Below are positions 19,331 through 27,074 of a stretch of DNA of 64,000 nt, in pieces. Under the pieces are notes generated by a model, which had not been told where the DNA came from, ran no database searches, and saw only the letters and a list, made by a program, of their open reading frames with translations. This stretch comes from Actinacidiphila sp. DG2A-62 (lineage in GTDB: Bacteria; Actinomycetota; Actinomycetes; Streptomycetales; Streptomycetaceae). Each line of letters opens with the position of its first letter. The first letter of the stretch is position 1. The stretch lies in the NCBI RefSeq assembly GCF_035825295.1, contig NZ_JAYMGI010000002.1, forward strand, positions 2,582,001 through 2,646,000, written 5' to 3'. Position numbers and translations under genes: made by a program.

Positions 19331-20449
19331 ATGGGAGTTTTCTGCACGATCGTGCCGCCGCACGTCCTCGACAACCTCGCGCGCTCCACGGACGGAGCGC
19401 TGTCGGACCCGGCCCGCCGGACCCTGGAGCACGACGCCCGCCAGCGCACCCGCCGCCGGCTGACCGCGGTGGCCGGCCCGCCGCCGGGGGCCGCCGCCGC
19501 GCGCGCCGCCGCGGACGCCGCGTCCGACCAGCCGCGGCGCGCCGTCTACGACGCCCGGCACAAGGACGACCTGCCCGGCAAGAAGCTGCGCGCGGAGGGC
19601 GGCAAGCCGGTCAAGGACGCCAGCGCCAACCGCGCCTACGACGGGCTCGGCGCGACCTTCGAGACGTACCTGAAGGCGTACGGACGCCGCTCCATCGACG
19701 GCGAGGGCCTGCCGCTGACCGCCAGCGTCCACTACCTGGAGGGCTACAACAACGCCTTCTGGAACGGCGAGCAGATGGTGTTCGGCGACGGCGACGGCCG
19801 GATCTTCCTCGACTTCACCATCCCGCTGGACGTCATCGGGCACGAGCTGACCCACGGCGTCACCCAGTACAGCGCCAACCTCGACTACCACGGCCAGTCC
19901 GGCGCGCTCAACGAGTCGGTCTCGGACGTCTTCGGCAGCCTGATCAAGCAGTACGCGCTGGGGCAGACCGCGGACCAGGCGGACTGGCTGATCGGCGCGG
20001 GGCTGCTCGCGCCGGGCGTCAGGGGCCACGCGCTGCGCTCGATGAAGGAGCCCGGCACCGCCTACGACGACCCGCGCCTGGGCAAGGACCCGCAGCCGGG
20101 CACGATGGCCGGCTACGTCAGCACGTCCCAGGACGAGGGCGGCGTGCACATCAACTCCGGCATCCCCAACCACGCCTTCTACCTGGCCGCCGCGGCGCTG
20201 GGCGGGCACGCGTGGGAGCGCGCGGGCCAGGTCTGGTACGACACGCTGACCGGCGGCTCGCTCTCCTCCTCGGCCGACTTCGCGGCCTTCGCCGGCGCCA
20301 CGGTCGCCGCGGCGACGGCGCGCTACGGTGCGGGCGAGGTGGCCGACGCGGTGAAGTCCGCGTGGTCGCGGGTGGGGGTCGAGCCCGCGGCCGGCGCCGC
20401 GGCGCCGGTGCCGCACCAGCAGCCGGGGGAGCAGGCGCAGAAGGCGTGA
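19331..20449 (+). CDS. M4-family neutral metalloprotease, protealysin-like
   Basis: 372 aa thermolysin-family zinc endopeptidase. HELTH (zinc and catalytic Glu) lies in DVIGHELTHGVTQYS, and the third zinc ligand in GALNESVSDVFG. The catalytic His region HINSGIPNHAFYLAA is intact. It has no signal peptide. The N-terminus MGVFCTIVPPHVLDNLARST is the short protealysin-type propeptide, which decides ATG 19331 despite a weak ribosome site. The next gene on the strand is a small emfourin-like protein, the known kind of inhibitor for this subgroup. Confidence 0.92.
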   Translation: MGVFCTIVPPHVLDNLARSTDGALSDPARRTLEHDARQRTRRRLTAVAGPPPGAAAARAAADAASDQPRRAVYDARHKDDLPGKKLRAEGGKPVKDASANRAYDGLGATFETYLKAYGRRSIDGEGLPLTASVHYLEGYNNAFWNGEQMVFGDGDGRIFLDFTIPLDVIGHELTHGVTQYSANLDYHGQSGALNESVSDVFGSLIKQYALGQTADQADWLIGAGLLAPGVRGHALRSMKEPGTAYDDPRLGKDPQPGTMAGYVSTSQDEGGVHINSGIPNHAFYLAAAALGGHAWERAGQVWYDTLTGGSLSSSADFAAFAGATVAAATARYGAGEVADAVKSAWSRVGVEPAAGAAAPVPHQQPGEQAQKA

Positions 20450-20484
20450 GGCCGTGAGGGCGTGACGGCGCGGGCGGCGCGCGG

Positions 20485-20547
20485 GCCGGGGGCTTGGCGC
20501 CGTGACGGCGCTGTGACGGTGCCGGGGGCTTGGCGCCGTGACGGCGC
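20485..20547. repeat. 27-bp direct repeat
   Basis: Two perfect 27-bp copies (20485-20511 and 20521-20547), each running from GCCGGGGGCTT to GTGACGGCGC, lie between the protease and emfourin genes, 9 bp apart. Confidence 0.85.
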
Positions 20548-20605
20548 CGGGGCGGGGAAGGGTATGGGACAGGGACCCGCGCGGGGCACAGGAAGGAGCC
20601 GGGTG

Positions 20606-20869
20606 ATGCACATCGAGGTGGTCCGCTCCGGCGGCTTCGCGGGCATCCCGCGCCGGGCCGCGCTCGACACCGAGGGCCGTCCGGACGCGGCCCGGCTGGA
20701 GTCCCTCGCCCGCGCCGCCCTGGCCGCCCCTCCCCCGGCCGGCCGTCCCGTCCCCGACGGTTTCGCGTACACCATCACCGCGGGTCCGCGTACCGTCCAC
20801 TGCGCCGACCCGCACCTCACCGCGGCGCAGCGCGTCCTGATAAGCGAGCTTCTCGGCGAGGGGGCGTAG
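20606..20869 (+). CDS. emfourin-like inhibitor of the M4 protease
   Basis: 87 aa: MHIEVVRSGGFAGIPRRAAL, then a short helical segment, and a C-terminal strand/helix region with FAYTITAGPRTVHC and LTAAQRVLISELL. This matches my memory of the emfourin family, tight intracellular inhibitors of protealysin-like M4 proteases encoded next to them. ATG 20606 has GGAAGGAG 9 nt upstream; the longer reading frame to 20462 is repeat DNA and is rejected. It follows the protease by 156 bp on the same strand. Family assignment rests on pattern and context. Confidence 0.8.
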   Translation: MHIEVVRSGGFAGIPRRAALDTEGRPDAARLESLARAALAAPPPAGRPVPDGFAYTITAGPRTVHCADPHLTAAQRVLISELLGEGA

Positions 20870-21084
20870 CAGCGGGTGCCGCGCCGGGGAGCGCGGGGGA
20901 AAGCCGGGGAGCGCCGGGGAGAGCGCCCGCGCCGGGGAAAGCCGGGGAGGGCCGGGCAGCGCACGGGAGATGCGGACCGACGGGCCGGCGGGGGCACGCG
21001 TAGGGTTGCCGGTGGTGATCGAATGCGCCGCGGCCCGGGTGCCGCACCCGGGGCGGGCGGCGCGGCGACGGAGCCGGAGGAAAC

Positions 21085-22056
21085 GTGGAATACCTGAAGC
21101 TGGGCGCTACGGGCCTTGAGGTCTCGCGGATCTGCCTGGGCTGCATGAGCTACGGGGCCAAGGACCGCGGCACCCACCCGTGGGTGCTGGAGGAGGAGGA
21201 CAGCCGGCCGTTCCTGCGGCAGGCGCTGGACGCGGGGATCAACTTCTTCGACACCGCGAACGTCTACTCCGACGGCACCAGCGAGGAGATCGTCGGCCGG
21301 GCGCTGAAGGACTTCGCGGCGCGCGACGACATCGTGCTGGCGACGAAGGTGCACGGCAGGATGCGCCCGGGCGCGAACGGCGGCGGCCTGTCCCGCAAGG
21401 CGATCCTCACCGAGATCGACCACAGCCTGCGCCGGCTCGGCACCGACTACGTCGACCTCTACCAGATCCACCGGTTCGACCCGACCACGCCGGTCGAGGA
21501 GACGATGGAGGCGCTGCACGACGTGGTGAAGGCCGGCAAGGCCCGCTACATCGGGGCGAGTTCGATGTACGCGTGGCAGTTCGCCAAGATGCAGCACGCC
21601 GCCGAGCGGCACGGCTGGACCCGCTTCGTGTCCATGCAGAACCACTACAACCTGCTCTACCGCGAGGAGGAGCGGGAGATGCTGCCGCTGTGCGCGGACC
21701 AGGGCGTCGGCGTGATCCCGTGGAGCCCGCTGGCCCGCGGCCGGCTCACCCGGCCGTGGGACACGGTCAGCGCGCGCAGCGAGACCGACGAGTTCGGCAA
21801 GTCGCTCTACCAGGAGGGCGACCGGCGCATCGTGGACGCGGTCGCCGAGGTGGCCGCGGAGCGCGGCGTCTCCCCCGCGCGGATCGCGCTGGCCTGGCTG
21901 CTGCGGCAGCCCGCCGTGACCTCGCCGATCGTCGGCGCGACCAAGGCGCGGCACCTGGAGGACGCGGTCGCCGCGGTGGACGTCGTGCTGAGCGACGACG
22001 AGGCGAAGCGGCTGGAGGAGCACTACACGCCGCGCGGCATCGCGGGCCACGCCTGA
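21085..22056 (+). CDS. aldo/keto reductase
   Basis: 323 aa AKR with a complete tetrad: Asp and Tyr in FFDTANVYSDGTSEE, Lys in ATKVHG, and His in LYQIHRFDPTTP. NADPH-site residues are in the C-terminal SPIVGATKARHLEDAV segment. It resembles the YajO/AKR13-type general carbonyl reductases. GTG 21085 has GGAGG 5 nt upstream. It stands alone; the convergent neighbour is the broken DJ-1/PfpI gene. Physiological substrate unknown. Confidence 0.9.
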   Translation: MEYLKLGATGLEVSRICLGCMSYGAKDRGTHPWVLEEEDSRPFLRQALDAGINFFDTANVYSDGTSEEIVGRALKDFAARDDIVLATKVHGRMRPGANGGGLSRKAILTEIDHSLRRLGTDYVDLYQIHRFDPTTPVEETMEALHDVVKAGKARYIGASSMYAWQFAKMQHAAERHGWTRFVSMQNHYNLLYREEEREMLPLCADQGVGVIPWSPLARGRLTRPWDTVSARSETDEFGKSLYQEGDRRIVDAVAEVAAERGVSPARIALAWLLRQPAVTSPIVGATKARHLEDAVAAVDVVLSDDEAKRLEEHYTPRGIAGHA

Positions 22057-22140
22057 GCCGCCCGGCCGGGTCGCGGGTCACGCCTGAGGCGCCCGGCCTC
22101 CCCGGCCCGGGGCGCCGACCCGGGCCGGGGCGCCGCGCCG

Positions 22141-22708
22141 TCAGGCCGGCGGCGCGGTCTTGCGCAGCACCTCCACGAACGCCCGCATCCAGCTGGGGTG
22201 GTCCGGCCAGGCGCGGGCCGAGACCAGCCTGCCGTCGACCACCGCGTCGCCGTCCTCGTCAGCCGGCGCCGGCTGCCAGGACGTCCGGCTCCAGCGCCGG
22301 GTACGCGGCGGTGCGCCGCCCGGTGAGCACGCCGGCCGCGGCGGAGATCTGCGGCCCGTGGCAGATCTGCGCCACCGGTTTGCCCGCGCCGAAGAAGTGC
22401 TCGACGATGCGCCGCAGGTCGGCGTCGTTGCGCAGGTACTCCGGGGCGCGCCCGCCGGGGATCACCAGCGCCGCGTACTGCTCGGGGTCCACCTCGGCGA
22501 AGGCCAGGTCGGCCGGCCAGGTGTAGCCGGGCTTCTCGGTGTACGTGTCGAAGCCGTCCTCGAAGTCGTGCACGACGAACCGCAGCTTCTTGCGCGAGGG
22601 CGCGGCGATCTCCACCGCGTAGCCCTCCTCGGTCAACCGCTGGTAGGGGTAGAACACTTCGAGCGACTCGGCCGCGTCCCCGGTCACCAGCAGGATCTTC
22701 ACCGTCAT
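22141..22708 (-). pseudogene. DJ-1/PfpI family protein, frameshifted
   Basis: The first ~150 codons (ATG 22708, MTVKILLVTGDAAESLEVFY) encode a normal DJ-1/PfpI domain with the [12 protein letters not shown] loop and the nucleophile elbow AQICHGPQ (catalytic Cys). The frame then stops at 22259. One frame over, the sequence continues as [20 protein letters not shown] and ends at TGA 22141-22143, the expected family C-terminus. An extra base (or two missing) lies at about 22258-22268 in a GCCGGCGCCGGC run. If real, the protein loses about 40 residues; if a sequencing error, the gene is a normal ~187-aa glyoxalase/chaperone-type DJ-1 protein. Confidence 0.85.
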
Positions 22709-23052
22709 GGCCCCGCACCGTCCTCTCTGATCACGTGCCCGCCCGGGCACGCGGCGTCCCTACGCCCCACGATGCCCACCCCCGCATCCCGCCACGCCCG
22801 CACGACCGGGGCGCCGTGCGCCGTCCCGCGGACGGAGCACATCCCTCCGGCCGTCGCCGGGGGCAGGAGGCCACACCGTTTCGGCCGCGCCCCGCGAACG
22901 GGCGGAACCTCCGCGGCCTCGCTCCGGCGTCGCGCCCGCCCACTCGTTCCCGTAGCCGTCACCCCTTCCAGCAGGACCGACGTCGCGGGCCCGCGGGGGC
23001 CGCGGCGCGGCGCGAAATGCCACGCGGAGGCGGATCACGCCCGCGAAAACGA
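22709..23052. other. non-coding part of the gap before the export cassette
   Basis: No supported gene. It holds the leftward promoter of the DJ-1/PfpI gene. Composition falls from the usual very high G+C to a visibly A+T-richer stretch from about 23040 onward, where the structured leader of the next gene begins. Confidence 0.5.
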
Positions 23053-23125
23053 CCGAAAATCATACGTGAGCAGGCTCACAAACAATACATTGGGGGAATT
23101 CAGAATTCCGTCTTACGATTTTCGG
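23053..23125 (+). promoter_or_regulatory. nested inverted repeats upstream of the secreted-protein gene
   Basis: An outer dyad CCGAAAATC (23053-23061) / GATTTTCGG (23117-23125) encloses two perfect inner palindromes: GTGAGC-AG-GCTCAC (23066-23079) and GGAATTC-A-GAATTCC (23095-23109). As RNA this would form a three-way junction of about 73 nt; as DNA it offers three operator-like sites. A further hairpin ACCCGGC/GCCGGGT (23196-23216) precedes the ribosome site. Function unknown. Confidence 0.6.
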
Positions 23126-23238
23126 CGGCTGCCCGTCAGGTATTCCGTTGCAAGCAGGCATTAAGGAATCACCACTTCCACTTCGGTGCAGCTCCACCCG
23201 GCGTCGACAGCCGGGTCGCCAGCAGAAGAGGAGAACTT

Positions 23239-23610
23239 GTGAAGAATCCCAGCAGGATAGCCGTCGCGGCCGGCACGGTGGCCGTTTTCGGCATGGCGCT
23301 CGCCGCTCCCGCGTTCGCGTGGGAGAACACCTTCACCACCACGGGAAGCAACATCCGACTGCCCGATCACTCGCTGAGCAGCGGTTCCCACTTCGTGCAC
23401 GGCGGAGTGAACAACAACTGCAGCGGCACGGTCACGGTGCACTGGCGCCGGACCGTCAGCGGAGCGCCCGACCCGCTGATCGACCAGGTCAGCGGCGCGG
23501 CGTGCAACGTCGAGTACTACGGCGACTACAAGTCGGTCTCCTCCGGGACGTACCACGTGGACGTGGACTACGGCACCAAGGGCAAGACCGGCTGGGCCGG
23601 GGTCGAGTAG
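23239..23610 (+). CDS. small secreted protein of unknown family
   Basis: 123 aa. A Sec signal peptide is clear (MKNPSRIAVAAGTVAVFGMA, then LAAPAFA, cleavage after Ala27). The mature 96 residues start WENTFTTTGSNIRLP, are rich in Thr, Ser, Gly, Val and Tyr in alternating patterns suggesting a beta-sandwich, and hold exactly two Cys (NNNCSG and AACNVEY), probably a disulfide. I do not recognise the family. GTG 23239 has GAGGAG about 7 nt upstream. An ABC transporter operon starts 72 bp downstream on the same strand, so it may be the transporter's partner, but this is inference. Confidence 0.8.
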   Translation: MKNPSRIAVAAGTVAVFGMALAAPAFAWENTFTTTGSNIRLPDHSLSSGSHFVHGGVNNNCSGTVTVHWRRTVSGAPDPLIDQVSGAACNVEYYGDYKSVSSGTYHVDVDYGTKGKTGWAGVE

Positions 23611-23682
23611 GACCCGGCGCCCCGCGCGGGGCCCGGCCGGCCGGGCCCCGCGCCACTCGGACGAATCACATGGAGGGCTCGG

Positions 23683-24480
23683 GTGTTTGCCGTCGAAGTC
23701 TCAGGAGTGACCGTACGCCGTGGCGACCGGAGAATATTGAATGCCGTCGATCTCGCCCTTCCCGAGGGAATCACCGCACTCCTGGGGCCGAACGGATCAG
23801 GAAAGACCACACTCCTGCGGACGCTGGTGAACGACATGGAACGCGAGAGTGGGAGCGTCAGCGTCCATGGCCACGATTTCTCGACCGGAAACGGCAGATC
23901 CGCCCTGCCGAGGACCGTCGGATACCTTCCCCAGACCTTCGACTTCTGGCCGCATTTCACGGTCCGCGAAACGCTGCTCTATATCGCGTGGATCAAGGGC
24001 GTGCCGAGACGGGACCGCATGTCCGAGGCACAGCGGGCCGGCGAGGCGTTCGGTCTCGGTCGGCACATGGACGCGCGCATGAAGACGCTGTCGGGCGGCA
24101 CCGTGCGGCGCGTGGGGATCGCCCAGGCGGTGCTGGGAGGACCGCGGCTCCTCCTGCTCGACGAGCCGGCGGCCGGCCTCGACCCGGCGCAGCGCGCCGC
24201 CATGCGCGAGGCCGTCGTCGCTCTCGCCGCGCAGGGGCGAAGCGTCGTGCTGAGCACCCACCTGGTCGACGATCTGGCCGATTACTGCCGGCACGTCGTC
24301 GTCCTGCGGGGCGGCCGCGTCGCCTTCTCCGGCACGGCGTCGGCGTTCCTGCGGCTGGGCGGCGACCCGCTGTCCGGCGGCACGGCCGAGGCGGCGTACG
24401 CGGCGGCGCTGCTCGGGCCCGGTGCGGGGCCCAGGGCCGCAGCAGCGGCCGGAACCGAGGGGGACGGCCGTGCGCGCTAG
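23683..24480 (+). CDS. ABC transporter ATP-binding protein
   Basis: 265 aa single nucleotide-binding domain. Walker A GPNGSGKTT at about 33-41, Q-loop in GYLPQTFDFWPHFTVRE, signature LSGGTVRRVGIAQAV, Walker B LLLLDEPAAGLDP, and switch His in LSTHLVDDL are all intact. It is of the ABC-2 export subclass. The tail from about 225 is Gly/Ala-rich. GTG 23683 has GGAGG 7 nt upstream. The 3' end overlaps the next gene by 11 nt. The 5' part (to about 24000) has more A and T in third positions than surrounding genes, a hint of recent acquisition. Confidence 0.92.
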   Translation: MFAVEVSGVTVRRGDRRILNAVDLALPEGITALLGPNGSGKTTLLRTLVNDMERESGSVSVHGHDFSTGNGRSALPRTVGYLPQTFDFWPHFTVRETLLYIAWIKGVPRRDRMSEAQRAGEAFGLGRHMDARMKTLSGGTVRRVGIAQAVLGGPRLLLLDEPAAGLDPAQRAAMREAVVALAAQGRSVVLSTHLVDDLADYCRHVVVLRGGRVAFSGTASAFLRLGGDPLSGGTAEAAYAAALLGPGAGPRAAAAAGTEGDGRAR

Positions 24481-25741
24481 CGTCGTCGCGCTGTTGCTGC
24501 GGCGTTCATCCGCCGCCGCCGCGTTCCCCCTCCTCGCCGCCGTCGCCTTCTACGGCTGCCTGCGATCCCAGTCCCTGTGGCTCGGGGACTGGGCCGAGAC
24601 CAGCCTCCAGGTCCGCAACTCGCTGGTGTTCTCCGGACCGGCGCTGGCGGCCCTGGGGGCGTGGGCGGCCGATCGGGAGGCCCGCCACGGCCCGAGCCAT
24701 CTGCATCGGACCGGTGCGGTGCCCCGGTGGCACCAACTGGCCGCCGTCTGGGGGGCCGCCGCCGTCTGGGCTCTGGCCGCCTACACGGCGGCGGCAGCGA
24801 CGACACTGCTGACCTCGTGGTCCAGCTCGGTCTGGGGCGCACCGTCCCTTTCCCTGCTCGCCGCCGGCGCACTGGCGTCACTGACCTACGTCACCTTCGG
24901 CTTCGCGGTCGGCCGGCTGTGGCCGTCGCTGTTCGCGGTACCGCTGGCCGCCGTCGTGGTGTACGGCTGCGGGCTGGCGGCTCTGGAGAACTGGACGTCA
25001 CCGTGGCGCCACCTGGTGCCGTACAACGACGACGTGATCACCGACGGGGCCACGTACCGAGGGGGCCTGCTGGCGGCGCAGTCGGTGTGGCTCACCGGTC
25101 TGCTGGCCCTGTCCGCGGTCGTCGCACTGCGCAAGGGCCTCGCCCTGACGGTGCGCACGGCGATCACGGCGGGTGTCGCGGCGACGGCCCTGCTGGTGGT
25201 CGGCGCCGCGGCGGCGGTCGCCGAGGGGGGCGACTTCATCCGCCACCAGGACATCGCCGTGAGCGACCTGACATGCGATCAGGGCACACCCGCGGTGTGT
25301 CTGCACCCCAGTCGGGCCTCCCAACTCCCGGCGGCCCGAGGCGCGGTGGAGCGGGTCGTGGAAGCCTTCCGAGGGGTGCGCGGGCTTCCGGCACGCTACG
25401 TGGAGGCGGGCGTGCTGAGCCGGGTACCGGCCGACACGCTGGAATTCCCCCTGGGCGACCGCGGCTTCGACGAGGACCAGGTGTCCCTGTCCATCGTCGA
25501 CGACATGCTGTACCGGGCCCCGTGCGCGCGAACGCCCGTCTCCGCGGGTGGCCCCAGCCGCGGCACGGTGATCGAGGTGTGGTTCCTCCGGCACCGTTCC
25601 CTGGGGTCCGGAACCCAGCCGGCCGCGGTCCGCGGCGCCGTCGACCGCGTCGACGCCATGCCCGCCGCACGGCGCACCGCGTTCTTCCAGCAGTCCCTGG
25701 CGGCATCGCCCGACGCCTGCGCGGCCGGGAGGACGCCATGA
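24470..25741 (+). CDS. ABC-2-type membrane protein with large exported C-terminal domain
   Basis: 423 aa. Seven likely membrane segments (near residues 15-32, 50-67, 88-112, 126-148, 152-171, 198-219 and 228-252) are followed by a hydrophilic domain of about 170 residues (254-423) that would face outside. That domain has a Cys pair (C269 and C277) in a DLTCDQGTPAVCLHP segment, later Cys near LYRAPCARTP and close to the end, and helices typical of a folded domain. I faintly recall this VC.HP-containing domain in other actinobacterial ABC permeases, with no function. GTG 24470 overlaps the ATPase gene. Likely the channel subunit of the exporter. Confidence 0.75.
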   Translation: MRASVVALLLRRSSAAAAFPLLAAVAFYGCLRSQSLWLGDWAETSLQVRNSLVFSGPALAALGAWAADREARHGPSHLHRTGAVPRWHQLAAVWGAAAVWALAAYTAAAATTLLTSWSSSVWGAPSLSLLAAGALASLTYVTFGFAVGRLWPSLFAVPLAAVVVYGCGLAALENWTSPWRHLVPYNDDVITDGATYRGGLLAAQSVWLTGLLALSAVVALRKGLALTVRTAITAGVAATALLVVGAAAAVAEGGDFIRHQDIAVSDLTCDQGTPAVCLHPSRASQLPAARGAVERVVEAFRGVRGLPARYVEAGVLSRVPADTLEFPLGDRGFDEDQVSLSIVDDMLYRAPCARTPVSAGGPSRGTVIEVWFLRHRSLGSGTQPAAVRGAVDRVDAMPAARRTAFFQQSLAASPDACAAGRTP

Positions 25742-26355
25742 ACCCGGTACGCCTGTACCTGCGGTCGCGTCAGGCCGGAGCGCTCGGGGGCTCACTGCTC
25801 GGCCTCGGCCTGTGCGCAGCCGCCCTGGCACAGGTGACCGGCCGCGCGGCCGTCGCTCCCGTGCTGCCCGTGCTGTCGTCCGCGTCGGCGGCGGCGCTGA
25901 CCGGCGTCAGTCTCCGTTCCCCGTTCGGCCGGACGGAAGCCCCGTTCCGAGCCGGACCGCTGGGCCGGGCCCGCCTCGCCCACGTGCTGTGCGCCTACGT
26001 CGCCGCGCTGGCGGCGCTGGCCCCGGCCGCATGGGCCGCCGGCGCGGGTCCCGCCGTCGCTGCCACCGCGCGCGGGCTCGTCGGGTACGACGCCGCCGCA
26101 CTGCTCGCCGTCGCCTTCCTGGGGGCGGCCCGCTCATGGGTCCCGGTGCTCTGCCTCGGAGTGGCGGCGCTCAGCCTTCCGCTGCCTTCTTCGACCTCTC
26201 CCTGGCTGTGGGGATGGACCGGCGCGGACGTGCGAGGACCGGCGGCGTGGCTGTCGGCCGCCGCGATCGTGCTGCTCGCGCGTCTGGCGAGCGGCGTCAC
26301 GGACAGGGGAGGTCCGCCCGGCCTGCGGGCCCGCGGAGCCCGGCGGCCTGGCTGA
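25738..26355 (+). CDS. hydrophobic membrane protein, exporter partner
   Basis: 205 aa, start ATG overlapping the preceding stop (ATGA), so it is translationally coupled. Five or six hydrophobic segments make up most of the protein (ALGGSLLGLGLCAAALAQV, VLPVLSSASAAALTG, LCAYVAALAALAPAAWAAG, DAAALLAVAFLG, VPVLCLGVAALSLPL, and LSAAAIVLLARLA). No known family signature. It is probably a second membrane subunit beside the 423-aa protein, since the cassette encodes one ATPase and two membrane chains. Confidence 0.7.
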   Translation: MNPVRLYLRSRQAGALGGSLLGLGLCAAALAQVTGRAAVAPVLPVLSSASAAALTGVSLRSPFGRTEAPFRAGPLGRARLAHVLCAYVAALAALAPAAWAAGAGPAVAATARGLVGYDAAALLAVAFLGAARSWVPVLCLGVAALSLPLPSSTSPWLWGWTGADVRGPAAWLSAAAIVLLARLASGVTDRGGPPGLRARGARRPG

Positions 26356-26378
26356 TGGGCCGTGGGATACTGCCGGGC

Positions 26379-26982
26379 ATGACCGCACGTCACACGAGGG
26401 CCGGTGGTTTACCGGCGTTTCTCGCCTCGGCCGTCTGCTCGGTGCTGGTGCTCGCGCTCGGCGCGTGTGACGGGGGCGGGGGTTCCGGGGGCGGTGCGTT
26501 CACGGTCAACGGCGCGGGGTTCGACACCGCGAAGGCGGGGCACCGGCAGGTGGCGCCCGACATCGGCGGGCCGACCGTCGACGGCGGCACGGTGCACCTG
26601 TCGGACTTCGCCGGCAAGGTCGTGGTCGTCAACGTGTGGGGTTCCTGGTGCCCGCCGTGCCGCGCGGAGGCCCCGGACTTCGGGACCACCTACGAGAAGT
26701 ACCGCGACCGTGGCGTGCAGTTCCTCGGCGTCAACACCCGGGACTCCTCACCCGGGCAGGCCCGGCAGTTCGAGAAGCGTTTCGACATCCCCTACCCGAG
26801 CATCTTCGACCCGCCCGGCCTGGCAGATCCTGCGCTTCCCCAAGGGCACGCTGAACCCGCAGTTCATCCCCTCCACCCTCGTGATGGACCGCGAGGGCCG
26901 CATCGCCGCGCGCGCTCTGAAGCCGCTGAGCGGCGATGCGTTGGAGCAGGAACTGGACGCGGTGCTCGCCGAGAAGACCTGA
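26379..26982 (+). pseudogene. TlpA/ResA-like thiol-disulfide lipoprotein, frameshifted
   Basis: ATG 26379 opens with a signal sequence and lipobox (VLVLALGAC, Cys about residue 30). The thioredoxin-like domain follows, with the active site WGSWCPPCRAEAPDF. After YPSIFDPPGL the frame is lost: one frame over it continues QILRFPKGTLNPQFIPSTLV and ends at 26982, exactly the family C-terminus with the cis-Pro in FIPSTLV. An extra G at about 26822-26823 (CTGGCAG for CTGCAG) explains this. A membrane-anchored thiol oxidoreductase for extracytoplasmic disulfides would suit the Cys-containing proteins just upstream, but the link is only positional. Confidence 0.85.
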
Positions 26983-27074
26983 CCGCCGAGCCCCCGGCCG
27001 CGGCCGCCGGCCGGAGCCGGCCGGGGTGGGCCCGGGTGGGCCGGGAGCCCGGGTGGGCCGAGGGCTCGACAGGA

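Noticed and set aside
20462-20605. N-terminal extension of the emfourin-like protein
   Set aside because: The extension is encoded by direct repeats and a good ribosome site stands before ATG 20606.
23053-23125. Possible tRNA gene, given length and stems
   Set aside because: There is no acceptor stem with CCA-adjacent pairing, no T-loop TTC motif and no 7-nt anticodon loop.
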